Counted from the first letter of the stretch, positions 16,311-25,088 are shown. The stretch is 39,991 nt of DNA from Candidatus Uhrbacteria bacterium (GCA_020850575.1 JADZEJ010000005.1:1-39991), one strand, 5' to 3'. A program made the numbers and translations. The notes: generated by a model not told the origin, from the sequence alone.

Positions 16311-16739
16311 TTAAATAGGAGGCTGTCCAGGAGCCGGACCGGATTGCACCGCACCCCCACCGCCAGAAGTAACTAATTTATCAAGAACAAAATTAGCTAT
16401 CGCATAAGCCGCAAAAATGATGATAAGCCCAACCACTGCATCTCTAATGATCCCTTTTGCTTTATCAACTTGCTTTGGTTCGCCTTGTGCCGTCATCCAA
16501 AGGAATCCGGCATAAATTAGCATGATAAGCAATAATACACCCACCAAAGATAAAGCAGCTTGAATCAAGCCTGCAATAATTGCCGGCAAGTTTGTACTTG
16601 AAGATTTATATTCTTGTGGTGCGGCTGCCTGTAATCCACTCCTAATCGTATTAGTGATTTGAGCGGAAACGGGATTTGTCGTAACAAATAATGCGCCCAC
16701 CAAAAGAAAAACCGGAACAAGTTTGCGAAAAGAATACAT
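16311..16739 (-). CDS. TrbC/VirB2-like two-helix pilin protein
   Basis: 142 residues. Cleavable signal peptide (V-S-A after ~26), short polar region, helices ~52-80 and ~95-118, with linking loop W-M-T-A-Q-G-E-P-K-Q-V-D-K-A-K. The C-terminal tail is Gly/Pro-rich (S-G-G-G-G-A-V-Q-S-G-P), unlike its neighbours. Closest relative in the window is the next gene (15884-16282). It begins ten bases after the upstream paralogue's stop. Confidence 0.72.
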   Translation of the reverse strand: MYSFRKLVPVFLLVGALFVTTNPVSAQITNTIRSGLQAAAPQEYKSSSTNLPAIIAGLIQAALSLVGVLLLIMLIYAGFLWMTAQGEPKQVDKAKGIIRDAVVGLIIIFAAYAIANFVLDKLVTSGGGGAVQSGPAPGQPPI

Positions 16740-16749
16740 AGAATGCGAA

Positions 16750-17148
16750 TTACGCGTCTTGTGTAGCTGAGACTAAACGGGAAATCACGAAACTCGTAAT
16801 TGCCCAAGCGGACAAAATAATGGCCAAACCGATAATACCAGAAACGATCAACTTTCTAGCTTCACTCGTCTTTTCTTCATTACCACCTGCTACCATGTAT
16901 TTAAATCCTCCGAGAAGGACGATAACGACAGCGATGATTCCGAGAAAACCGAGAGCGACATTAATAATACGAGCAGCTGTTTGACGTACGTCACCGGAGC
17001 CGAGTTTAATCGATCCACTGATTGCATCTACACCGAGATCATTCGTCGATAAATCATCAGCGGCACGAGTAACTGTAGGAGCAGCGATAGCCAATCCAGT
17101 TCCGAATGTCGAAATAAATGTTGCGAATTTTTTGGAAATTTGGTTCAT
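16750..17148 (-). CDS. TrbC/VirB2-like two-helix pilin protein (possible major subunit)
   Basis: 132 residues from the ATG at 17148. The frame also offers a GTG at 17160, but that GTG lies inside the Shine-Dalgarno AAGGAGGTGA, so 17148 is chosen. Signal peptide, ~25-residue polar segment, helices ~60-82 and ~100-125, loop G-G-N-E-E-K-T-S-E-A-R-K. It has the best ribosome-binding site of the array, its own extended -10 promoter (17203-17233), and a 5' hairpin (17179-17194) near the expected mRNA start. All three fit high expression, hence the suggestion of a major subunit (inference). Confidence 0.75.
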   Translation of the reverse strand: MNQISKKFATFISTFGTGLAIAAPTVTRAADDLSTNDLGVDAISGSIKLGSGDVRQTAARIINVALGFLGIIAVVIVLLGGFKYMVAGGNEEKTSEARKLIVSGIIGLAIILSAWAITSFVISRLVSATQDA

Positions 17149-17178
17149 GTCATGCGTCACCTCCTTTCAGATTTTGGT

Positions 17179-17233
17179 TCACGGAAAACCCGTGATGCGG
17201 CAAGTATACCATAGTTAACGACCACCGGCTCAA
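17179..17233 (-). promoter_or_regulatory. Internal promoter and 5' mRNA hairpin of the pilin array
   Basis: TATACT (17208-17203) with a TGG extended -10; the -35 is weak (TTGAGC at 17233-17228, 19-base spacer). The transcript would begin near 17196 and start with a TCACGG/CCGTGA hairpin (17194-17179), a common mRNA-stabilising arrangement, then reach the strong Shine-Dalgarno at 17159-17152. Confidence 0.5.
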
Positions 17234-17886
17234 AAAGCGGCATTTCCTATATAACCAATAAGATTCGTCACGATGGCGTATGAAAATACAATCAACATCA
17301 TTCCAATAATTGCATTCGCTAAATAGGTTTTTGCCTTCGTCACCTGCTTCATTTCTCCAGCAGCCGATAGCCATAAAATTCCAGAATAAACGATCATCAA
17401 TAAAAACAAAGAGCCTGTAATCGGCAAAGCCCAAGTAATGACACGATTAACCAACTGTGAAAATTTATTTTTACCTTGTAAATTTAATGGATCCTGAAAT
17501 CCATAATACGATTTAAGCGTATCAAAACTGGCTGGACTTTTTTCATCAAAAGGATTCGGAGCTGATTCTGACGATGATGCTGTAGCAGGAGTAGTTGAAG
17601 CATTAGTAGTTGAAGCATTAGTAGTGGGCGTTGCGGTTGTATTAGGTGTCGTTCCTAAAACACAACAAGGAACTGATTTATTATCAAGTTCACAACCACC
17701 ATCTGGAACTCTTGGTGAAACACAAGAATCAAGACAGAGTCCTTCTTTTGGTTTGCTTTCACATGCTTCTTTTGAATTCGGTGCCGGTGCAGCTTTCAGT
17801 GGAACAATGGGGAAAAAGAAAAATAACAAACAAATACTTAACCAAAAGAGTGGGAATGAAGATTTTCTAAGCAAAGAAAAATGCAT
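17230..17886 (-). CDS. Pilin-like protein with one six-cysteine module
   Basis: 218 residues. Signal peptide (K-A-A-P-A after ~31). One secreted Cys module at 42-75, spacing C-x8-C-x3-C-x9-C-x8-CC. Then a Thr/Asn/Ala/Ser-rich stalk (78-110) and two TrbC/VirB2-like helices (~143-170, 188-212) with loop A-A-G-E-M-K-Q-V-T-K-A-K. The N-terminal 65 codons are almost the same DNA as in the adjacent gene 17894-18628, while the membrane halves differ, so the gene looks like a recombination chimera. The closing CC and spacing recall clip- or knottin-like disulphide folds (inference). Ends with TGA. Confidence 0.72.
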   Translation of the reverse strand: MHFSLLRKSSFPLFWLSICLLFFFFPIVPLKAAPAPNSKEACESKPKEGLCLDSCVSPRVPDGGCELDNKSVPCCVLGTTPNTTATPTTNASTTNASTTPATASSSESAPNPFDEKSPASFDTLKSYYGFQDPLNLQGKNKFSQLVNRVITWALPITGSLFLLMIVYSGILWLSAAGEMKQVTKAKTYLANAIIGMMLIVFSYAIVTNLIGYIGNAAF

Positions 17887-18628
17887 ATGCCGATTAAACC
17901 GCTCTTCCGGCGATACTAGATGCTAAATAATTAACAATTGTCCAAGATCCCATAACGATAATCATTCCAATCGCCGCCCCTGTTAACGCTTTTTTTCCTT
18001 TCCCTACAAATTCTTTACTACCAAAACTCATTAAATACATAAATCCTCCATAAATAAAGGTAGCGAAAAAAGCAGCCGCCGATAACCCAATCAAAAAATT
18101 AGCAAATGCAACTCCGGTACGGACAATATCATCTAATTGACAATTACCAGTTTGCCAACAAGCTTTTGTTTGAGGGGGCAATAAATTATACAAACTCGGT
18201 CCTCCTCCGCTTGATGTATTTTTTTTTGGTGTTGTAGTCGTTGCTGATGTTGGTGTCGATTTTTCAACACAACAATGAACTGATTTATTATCCTTCTCAC
18301 AACCACCTTTTTCTTCTTGAGTCGAAGTACAAGAATCAAGACAAGTTCCTCCTTTTGCTGTACACGCCTGTTCAGAATTTGGTGGAAAAGTAGTTACATT
18401 AACGCAGCAAGCTTGCGTACTATTCTCACCTACACAACCACCATCTGGAACTCTTGGTAAAACACAAGAATCAAGACAAAGTCCATTTTTTGGTTCACTT
18501 TCACATGCTTCTTTTGAATTCGGTGCTGGTGCAGCTTTCAGTGGAACAATGGGGAAAAAGAAAAATAACAAACAAATACTTAACCAAAAGAGTGGGAATG
18601 AAGATTTTCTAAGCAAAGAAAATTGCAT
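17691..18628 (-). repeat. 196-bp direct repeat between two pilin-like genes
   Basis: Blocks 17691-17886 and 18433-18628 have equal length (offset 742 bp). They are nearly identical, with only two differences in their last ~118 bases. They cover the start codon, signal peptide and first Cys module. Downstream sequence diverges sharply. Confidence 0.85.
17894..18628 (-). CDS. Pilin-like protein with two six-cysteine modules
   Basis: 244 residues. Signal peptide like its neighbour's. Two Cys modules follow: 42-75 (C-x8-C-x3-C-x9-C-x8-CC) and 89-120 (C-x6-C-x3-C-x9-C-x8-CC). Then a Thr/Ser/Lys stalk, an extra Cys pair (C147, C153 in A-C-W-Q-T-G-N-C), and two membrane helices (~165-190, 207-235) joined by S-F-G-S-K-E-F-V-G-K-G-K-K. 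Seven bases separate its stop from the next start. Presumably the Cys domains project outside the cell from a membrane- or fibre-anchored pair of helices. Confidence 0.72.
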   Translation of the reverse strand: MQFSLLRKSSFPLFWLSICLLFFFFPIVPLKAAPAPNSKEACESEPKNGLCLDSCVLPRVPDGGCVGENSTQACCVNVTTFPPNSEQACTAKGGTCLDSCTSTQEEKGGCEKDNKSVHCCVEKSTPTSATTTTPKKNTSSGGGPSLYNLLPPQTKACWQTGNCQLDDIVRTGVAFANFLIGLSAAAFFATFIYGGFMYLMSFGSKEFVGKGKKALTGAAIGMIIVMGSWTIVNYLASSIAGRAV

Positions 18629-18702
18629 ATACGGAATGATGTAATATTATTTTTTTTCAATGCACTTTTACAATCAAACGAATAAAATACATATTATTTT
18701 TT

Positions 18703-19479
18703 TTAAGAAGTAAGAGCAATGAAAAACCACTGGGCTATGGAATATGCGAAAAAAATAACTAACAATCCGATAGTCGCATTTACCATGGCTGCTTTTGCCA
18801 TTGTAACGTAATTTTCACCGCCAATCATATACATGACCCCGGCGGTAAAAAAAACCAATAAAGCAACCGCACCAACCAAACCAAGAGCAGTAGAAATAAC
18901 ACGACGAATAATGCCATACAAACCTACCCCACCTAACGGATCAGTTAATTTTGAAGGAGAACCAGCACCAGCTGAAGTAGAGGTAGAGGCAGCAGCGCTT
19001 GTACAACATTTTTGATTGGTCTCAGAACATGAAAAGGCATCATTAACATTCTTTTTTTCTGCAGGACATTCCTTTGATTTTTCAATACAAAGACCAGTTC
19101 CCGGTGCATCTGTACATTTTTTCGTATTCTCAGATTTTTCACAACATTTTTGTGTATTAGAAGGACAAACACCATTCGTTTCTTTTGAAAAATCTGAAGG
19201 ACAGGCATCAGTCTTAAGCTGACATTGACCATTACAAGGCAAAGTAGCCAATGGAACTTTACAACAAACGTTATTAACTGGTTCATCCGTACATGTTCCA
19301 TCTTCTACTCTCGGGGAGCTACATTCAGAATGAGGCAAACAAGTACCACTTTTTTTAGTACATTCTGCTTTGGTAAATTGGGCCAAAGCGCTCCTCGGAA
19401 CAAAAAGAGCTAAAAAAAGAAAACAAGCACTTACACAAATAATCGAATAGAGGGTTTTTGTATGTGGTGAAAAAATCAT
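18703..19479 (-). CDS. Pilin-like protein with three six-cysteine modules
   Basis: 258 residues. Signal peptide (A-L-A-Q after ~33). Three Cys modules at 40-73, 82-113 and 122-159, all ending in CC, spacing C-x(3-8)-C-x(5-6)-C-x(9-12)-C-x(6-8)-CC. A Ser/Ala/Thr/Gly stalk (160-177) follows, then two membrane helices (~184-209, 222-256) with loop I-G-G-E-N-Y-V-T-M-A-K-A. It starts 11 bases after the solute-binding lipoprotein gene and is therefore in its operon. This is the longest ectodomain of the array. Confidence 0.73.
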   Translation of the reverse strand: MIFSPHTKTLYSIICVSACFLFLALFVPRSALAQFTKAECTKKSGTCLPHSECSSPRVEDGTCTDEPVNNVCCKVPLATLPCNGQCQLKTDACPSDFSKETNGVCPSNTQKCCEKSENTKKCTDAPGTGLCIEKSKECPAEKKNVNDAFSCSETNQKCCTSAAASTSTSAGAGSPSKLTDPLGGVGLYGIIRRVISTALGLVGAVALLVFFTAGVMYMIGGENYVTMAKAAMVNATIGLLVIFFAYSIAQWFFIALTS

Positions 19480-19490
19480 ACCTTCGCGTA

Positions 19491-20930
19491 TTATTCAGGA
19501 AGAGGCGGAGCGCGCATCGTCTGATTTACTTTATCAAGCCCAATCTGTAAAGCTTGCGAAAATGCCTCAGGGGTTCCAAGTGCTGCCATGTCGATCATAT
19601 CAATCATTGCGTCATCTGCAGCCCGAGAATTAACCCCACGATACCATGTTTGTGAAGTTAAGACCTGTGCCGCAAACACACCAACCGTTTCATCTTCTAG
19701 TTGAGCAGCAAGTTGGCTACGCAAAGCAGCCGGTCGAGTCGCAGCTTTTAAATACTTCATATTTTCCTCCGGAGTACGCATAAAATTTAACAAATTCCAT
19801 GCTAAATCAGTATTTTTTGATTTTTTAGACACCGTAAATCCCCAATAACTGGCAAAATTTACCACTGGATTGCCTGGAATCTGTGGTAACGGTGCAATCG
19901 CTAAATTTAAACGCGGTCCTCGTGCGCGAATAATGGGCAAATGATAATTGTACCCAAAAAACATTGCTACTTTTCCTTGAGTAAATGCATCTAAAGAATT
20001 CGGTTGTTTGGCATTCCAGGTATAAACTTCTTTTCCTGGATTCGCAAAATCACTATAAAAATTCAAGGCTTGTAACGCAGGCGGCTCATCTCGCAAACCA
20101 TCTAATTTTTCTGGAATTGTATTAAAAATCGGCGTACCGTCATCCATACTCATTTCAGCTCCATTTTGCATCATCAATGCTGCTAATATATCGGGCGCAC
20201 GTTCGACATTATTCCCAGTTCCCAACGCCGCACCAGCCTGAACTAAATCACCTTGTGTATCCTGTTTCGTCAATTTTTTAACAGCTTCTTGAACTTGATC
20301 CCAAGTCGTCGGTATAGTCAAAACACCTGCTGCATTCAATAAATCTTTATTGACATACATCGCCAACGTATCAACGGACATCGGAATTGCCATCACTCTT
20401 TGTTGAATATCTCTTTTATCTGGCACCGTCGATACGTTTATTGACCGAATAAAATCTTTTGTAACTGAATCAGGATAATCTAATTTATATTGACGAATTG
20501 AAACCGAAGGTTCATTTTGAACGACATACACCACTTCTTTTTTCAAAGTTCCCTCAACTGTTTGTACGGCAACTTTTGTACTCAAAGGCATCGGATATAT
20601 CTTTCGTTGATATTTTCCAAGCCATGTATTATGAATCAAAAAAATATCCGGACCTCGATCTTCTGCCAACGCATTCAAGAGTTCATTTTCATATTCCTCC
20701 AAACGAAATCGACGAAACTCGATATCAACATATGGATGCAATTTACGGTAATCATTCAGTATTTCTTCATATACATCACGATCATCAACGACACTCCAAA
20801 TTTTAAGCGTCGTACGCTTTGACGCCTTAACCGCCTCAGCACTCGGTCCCTTGGTACAACCGGCACCAAGAACTGCCAATGACAATACTGCGATCCCAAT
20901 CCGTGCGATAAATGAACGAGCCTGCGGCAT
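19491..20930 (-). CDS. Family 1 extracellular solute-binding lipoprotein
   Basis: 479 residues. Signal peptide with the lipobox L-G-A-G-C (Cys25). The body matches family 1 ABC sugar-binding proteins: L-K-I-W-S-V-V-D-D near the start, P-D-I-F-L-I-H-N-T-W-L, I-P-M-S-V-D-T-L-A-M-Y-V-N-K-D-L-L, then G-K-V-A-M-F-F-G-Y-N and F-T-V-S-K-K-S-K-N-T-D-L-A-W-N-L-L-N-F-M. Such proteins bind oligosaccharides for ABC importers. No permease or ATPase gene adjoins it; instead it leads the pilin-like array. So it may serve a distant transporter or act as a surface binding protein. First gene of the operon 20930-15884. Confidence 0.85.
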   Translation of the reverse strand: MPQARSFIARIGIAVLSLAVLGAGCTKGPSAEAVKASKRTTLKIWSVVDDRDVYEEILNDYRKLHPYVDIEFRRFRLEEYENELLNALAEDRGPDIFLIHNTWLGKYQRKIYPMPLSTKVAVQTVEGTLKKEVVYVVQNEPSVSIRQYKLDYPDSVTKDFIRSINVSTVPDKRDIQQRVMAIPMSVDTLAMYVNKDLLNAAGVLTIPTTWDQVQEAVKKLTKQDTQGDLVQAGAALGTGNNVERAPDILAALMMQNGAEMSMDDGTPIFNTIPEKLDGLRDEPPALQALNFYSDFANPGKEVYTWNAKQPNSLDAFTQGKVAMFFGYNYHLPIIRARGPRLNLAIAPLPQIPGNPVVNFASYWGFTVSKKSKNTDLAWNLLNFMRTPEENMKYLKAATRPAALRSQLAAQLEDETVGVFAAQVLTSQTWYRGVNSRAADDAMIDMIDMAALGTPEAFSQALQIGLDKVNQTMRAPPLPE

Positions 20931-21011
20931 ATTGTCACTAGTTTACACGATTACATAAAAATCGACGAATATAAAAAATATACCCAAAAAAACGAACAGG
21001 TTCACGCAAGC

Positions 21012-22106
21012 CTACACTCCGACCCGAAAATGGCACACGTCGCCATCTTTCATGACGTAATCCTTCCCCTCAATCCGTAGCAATCCCTTGTCACGACAAG
21101 CGGACTCGCTCCCCTCTCGTATCAAATCCTCAGCCGAAATCACTTCAGCGCGAATAAATGTTTTTTCAAAATCCGAATGAATCACACCCGCCGCTTGTGG
21201 AGCCTTTGCGCCCTTAAGTACCGTCCAAGCGCGCGTCTCAACTTCACCCGTAGTCAAAAACGTATACAAACCTAAAACATCGTAGGAAACCTTAATAAGT
21301 TTATCCAAACCACTTTCTTCAAGTCCCATCGTTTCCATATATTCCTTTTTTTCTTCATCACTCATCGAGGCTAATTCAGCTTCCATCTTCACACAAACCG
21401 GCACCACACGAATATCCATTCTTTGAACCAAATTTGGTAATTTTGATTTCCACGAACCATTCATCATCTGACCCTCATCAACATTAACCACATACAACAT
21501 GGGTTTCATCGTCAAAAATTGTAATTGCCTCAATTCTTTCTGTTCATCATCTGTCCATTCTAATTCACGCAAATGTTTTCCGTCACTCAACGCAATTTTC
21601 GCTTTTTCCAAAGCAACCTTTAAAATTTCAAGTTCTTTCGTTTTTCCACTTTTCATTTGACGCGACAAAGACTCGATACGCTTGCTCACCGTTTCCAAAT
21701 CCGCTAAAGCAAGTTCAATTCCAATCGTTTCCGCATCACGTTCTGGATTAATGCTTCCATCCACATGAATCACATTTTCATCATCAAATGCGCGCAACAC
21801 CTGCGCGATTGCATCACATTCACGAATATGCGACAAAAATTTATTTCCCAAACCCTGCCCCTCAGAAGCACCTTTTACCAAACCTGCAATATCGACAAAC
21901 TCTATCGTTGTCGGAACAATCTTCTGTGATTTTGATATCGCAGAAAGCTTCGCCAAACGCTCGTCCGGAACCTCAACCACGCCCACATTCGGGTCAATGG
22001 TACAAAAAGGGAAATTAGCGCAATCAACTGCTTTTTTTGTAATAGCCGAAAAAAGCGTTGATTTGCCAACATTTGGTAATCCGACAATTCCAATTTGGAG
22101 AGGCAT
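21012..22106 (-). CDS. ychF: Ribosome-binding ATPase YchF
   Basis: 364 residues, the usual YchF length. P-loop G-L-P-N-V-G-K-S-T (8-16), switch region D-I-A-G-L-V-K-G-A, and N-V-D-E in place of the N-K-x-D guanine motif, which explains ATP rather than GTP preference in this family. Coiled-coil helix in the middle and a C-terminal TGS domain (~280-364). YchF binds ribosomes and is involved in stress and translation quality responses. Monocistronic, with a promoter at 22119-22147, divergent from the ABC-F gene. Confidence 0.97.
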   Translation of the reverse strand: MPLQIGIVGLPNVGKSTLFSAITKKAVDCANFPFCTIDPNVGVVEVPDERLAKLSAISKSQKIVPTTIEFVDIAGLVKGASEGQGLGNKFLSHIRECDAIAQVLRAFDDENVIHVDGSINPERDAETIGIELALADLETVSKRIESLSRQMKSGKTKELEILKVALEKAKIALSDGKHLRELEWTDDEQKELRQLQFLTMKPMLYVVNVDEGQMMNGSWKSKLPNLVQRMDIRVVPVCVKMEAELASMSDEEKKEYMETMGLEESGLDKLIKVSYDVLGLYTFLTTGEVETRAWTVLKGAKAPQAAGVIHSDFEKTFIRAEVISAEDLIREGSESACRDKGLLRIEGKDYVMKDGDVCHFRVGV

Positions 22107-22118
22107 AAGAATTCTTGC

Positions 22119-22147
22119 ATCCTATCGACTTTATCTCATCGGGTCAA
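22119..22147 (-). promoter_or_regulatory. Promoter of ychF
   Basis: Minus-strand TTGACC (22147-22142), 17-base spacer, TAGGAT (22124-22119), 12 bases before the ychF ATG. The leader would be only a few bases long. Confidence 0.6.
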
Positions 22148-22227
22148 TCAATCACCATATTATAAACTATGAAAACGTTTAAACTATTGTGGTTTTACTT
22201 TTACTCATAAACCTGTACATTTCTTGT

Positions 22228-24018
22228 ATGTCGATTTCTTTACTCGCTGTACAAAATCTCAAAAAAGCGTATGGGTCACGCAACTTGTTAAACGGAGTGA
22301 CTTTTAATATTAACAACGGCGAACATATCGGATTAATTGGTCGTAACGGCGCCGGAAAATCCACCATCATCCGTATAATTTCAGGTATAGAAGAATGCGA
22401 TAGCGGAGAAGTTACCTACATGCCGCAACTTCGTCTCGGATATCTCGAACAACATGAAGATTTTCTTAGCGAAGATACTGTCATGAGTTATCTCAAACGT
22501 AAAAGCGACAAACCCGATTGGATGTGCGCCAAAATGGCTGGCACATTTCAACTGAAAAAAGAAATACTCGAAAAACGCATCCTCACTCTTTCAGGCGGCT
22601 ATCGCATGCGTGTAAAGTTGAGTGCATTACTTCTACAAGATCCGAATCTTTTACTACTCGATGAACCAACCAATTATCTCGATCTGCAAACCGTTTTATT
22701 GTTGGAACATTTTCTTGCATCCTTTCACGGGAGTTTCATTATTATCTCGCATGATCGTGAATTTTTGAAAAACACATGCAAAATCACATTAGAGATTGAA
22801 CGCGGCACGATTGAACGCTACGAAGGCGATGTTGAAGAGTGGTTATCATACAAAGAAGAACGTCGGATTGAAATCGAACGTCATAATAAAAATATCGAAA
22901 GTCAACGCAAGCACATGCAAGAATTTGTTGATCGCTTTCGTGCTAAAGCGAGCAAAGCCACTCAAGCTCAAGACCGTTTAAAGCGTTTAGCTAAATTAGA
23001 AAAAATCGACATTAAACAACCACTCAAAACTGCGCGTATTCATATTCCTCAATCAAATACCCGCAAAGGAACAGTACTTCGACTGCAAAATCTTGCAATT
23101 GGTTACAATGAACATACCATCGCTGAACATATTGAAATGGAATTTAACCGTGGTGATCATGTCGCGGTTTTAGGTGAAAATGGACAAGGTAAATCCACCT
23201 TACTTAAAACGCTCTCCGGTCGAATACCCTTGCTCCACGGTCATGTTCGTTGGGCACATAAATTAAACATCGCAGAATACGCACAACACGTTCACGAAGC
23301 CTTAGACGGTACCGAAACGGTTGGTAACTATCTCTCACGTCATGGCGATGGTCTTCTACAAGAAGACGTCTTACGCATGGCTGGAAATTTTCTCTTCTCA
23401 ATCGAAGATTTGGATAAAACGTGCCATATGCTTTCCGGTGGTGAAAAAGCGCGTTTATGCTTGGCTGGAATACTTCTACAAAAACCGGATGTTCTTTTAC
23501 TCGACGAACCGTCCAATCACCTCGACATGGAAACCGTCGAAGCTCTCGGTCAAGCGCTCACCGAGTGGCATGGCACATTATTTTTTGTAAGTCATAGTCG
23601 TACATTTGTGAACCTTCTCGCTTCTTCAATTATCGATATCAATAACGGAAACGTCTATCGCTATCCAGGAAACTATGAAGAATATGTTTGGGAGTTAAAA
23701 CGGAAACTCGAACTGTATCCTTCAAGCGAAGAAGTACATAATCAATATAGATCACTCGAAGCATCACCAAAAAAATCCGCACGTGCCGAACGGTACGAAG
23801 AACTCAAACGCAAACGTCAACAAGCGACAAAACTTGAAAAACAACTCACGGAATTAGGTATCGAAAAACGGAAACTTATGGATGAAGTTATTGCAAACCC
23901 AAACGATTTTTCTGTGGAACGTAATCGTCGTCTTTCCACCATCGATACCATAATCCATCACACCGAAGATGAATGGCTCAAATTACAAGATGCTATGTGG
24001 AAAAGTGAATTGGAATAA
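22228..24018 (+). CDS. ABC-F family ATPase (ribosomal/translation factor type)
   Basis: 596 residues from the ATG at 22228; the frame is open to 22189, but the family start is M-S-I-S-L-L-A-V-Q-N-L. Two ABC domains in one chain without membrane helices. Walker A motifs are G-R-N-G-A-G-K-S-T and G-E-N-G-Q-G-K-S-T, signatures L-S-G-G-Y-R-M-R-V and L-S-G-G-E-K-A-R-L, and Walker B L-L-L-L-D-E-P-T-N-Y-L-D and V-L-L-L-D-E-P-S-N-H-L-D. The linker (~225-290) is charged and helical, and a C-terminal coiled coil (~510-590) follows. ABC-F proteins act on ribosomes (EttA, Uup, YheS, antibiotic-resistance types). The subfamily cannot be fixed here; the C-terminal coiled coil resembles Uup/YheS. Confidence 0.9.
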   Translation: MSISLLAVQNLKKAYGSRNLLNGVTFNINNGEHIGLIGRNGAGKSTIIRIISGIEECDSGEVTYMPQLRLGYLEQHEDFLSEDTVMSYLKRKSDKPDWMCAKMAGTFQLKKEILEKRILTLSGGYRMRVKLSALLLQDPNLLLLDEPTNYLDLQTVLLLEHFLASFHGSFIIISHDREFLKNTCKITLEIERGTIERYEGDVEEWLSYKEERRIEIERHNKNIESQRKHMQEFVDRFRAKASKATQAQDRLKRLAKLEKIDIKQPLKTARIHIPQSNTRKGTVLRLQNLAIGYNEHTIAEHIEMEFNRGDHVAVLGENGQGKSTLLKTLSGRIPLLHGHVRWAHKLNIAEYAQHVHEALDGTETVGNYLSRHGDGLLQEDVLRMAGNFLFSIEDLDKTCHMLSGGEKARLCLAGILLQKPDVLLLDEPSNHLDMETVEALGQALTEWHGTLFFVSHSRTFVNLLASSIIDINNGNVYRYPGNYEEYVWELKRKLELYPSSEEVHNQYRSLEASPKKSARAERYEELKRKRQQATKLEKQLTELGIEKRKLMDEVIANPNDFSVERNRRLSTIDTIIHHTEDEWLKLQDAMWKSELE

Positions 24019-24045
24019 AAAAGACCTCAAGATAAATTGAGGTCT
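24017..24045 (-). terminator. Rho-independent terminator (bidirectional shape)
   Basis: Perfect stem AGACCTCAA/TTGAGGTCT with six-base loop, then six T on the minus strand. It follows the broken lipoprotein gene and also lies just past the ABC-F stop. Confidence 0.75.
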
Positions 24046-24055
24046 ATATTATTAG

Positions 24056-24950
24056 TCAATGTTCAATTTTCACCTTCCACCACACTCCTTGTTGCGGTTG
24101 TAGGTTGTTGTAGAAAATCTGAACTTTTGGCTCGACTGCGAAGTTCAAAAGCCAAACCAAATATTCTTTTTTGGTCATGTCACCGGATGTTGTTTGTCGA
24201 ATATCCGAATCGACAACAAATCTCCGTTTGGAATGAGCCAAAATCTGCATCCCTTGTGAATCAGGATAGATCTTGAAATCGAGCAACGCTTGAATATCAG
24301 TCTGCAAATTCACCTTTTGATCTTGCAAATACATGACATGCCAATTACCTGGTTGATGAAATACACTCGGAAAAATTGGACCAAGCAACCATTGTCCGGT
24401 TTCCGCATCGCCAAAAAACAAACGTGGAAAATTCCAACTATCGGCAGTCATGCAACCATTTGTATCAAAAGAACACAAATTACTCCTATCATCCCAAGAC
24501 TGCCCAATTACAGCGAAATAAAATTGCAACCAATCGAGTGTAACTGGGGTATCGGTTGCATTTTCAATCATCAAATCAGCTAGGATTGCCGCATCATCTC
24601 CAATCTTCACAGTTCATTTGATTTGTTGATTCGTCAAACAAATCGCTTGATTGCAACTGTTCATTGAACCAGCAGAACCACTCGAACCAGCTGAACCTGC
24701 AAAAGAGCCACCCATACCGGCTCCACCTTGATTCAGTGACGAACCAGAACTTCCACTCATTCCGGCATTAGCATTCATTCCACCACCCCCGGCACCACCA
24801 TTCGACATACTATCAGGAACGGGCAAAACTTCAGCCGGTTCCGGAACCATCGTCGGAGGTGAATATGATGAGGTTTCATCAACCTGAATATCATGCACTC
24901 CACAACCAAAAATCCAAAAAATCACCCAAAAAAAAAGAACATTTTCGCAT
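24056..24950 (-). pseudogene. Lipoprotein gene with homopolymer frameshift and in-frame TGA
   Basis: Two minus-strand pieces in the same frame, 24970-24614 and 24613-24056, are separated only by a TGA (24616-24614). The first encodes a lipobox-like I-F-G-C, a Pro/Glu stretch and a long Gly/Ser/Ala/Asn linker (~55-105). The second (~185 residues) looks like a beta-rich extracellular domain, with I-E-N-A-T-D-T-P-V-T-L faintly recalling CBM3-like modules. The only good start, ATG 24950 behind GGAGG, is out of frame by one base. Removing one T from the nine-T run (24936-24928) would join it to the lipobox, giving M-R-K-C-S-F-F-W-V-I-F-W-I-F-G-C. Either a decayed gene, a phase-variable one, or sequence errors. 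Confidence 0.6.
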
Positions 24951-25088
24951 TCCCTAAACCTCCTCCACAAAAAAAACGTAGATTATCCCACTCTGTCAAG
25001 GACATAACCGGTATACGGTAATCAAAAAATACCTTGCAAGTTTTAAATAAAACGGTAAGGTAAAGTTGTTAGCAGGGAGAAAGACCTC

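Noticed and set aside
24614-24616. In-frame TGA taken as evidence for a code in which TGA means glycine (SR1/Gracilibacteria) or for selenocysteine
   Set aside because: Other genes here end sensibly at TGA (6608-6610, 9661-9663, 17230-17232, 27522-27524). The same locus also has a frameshift, so a damaged gene is simpler.
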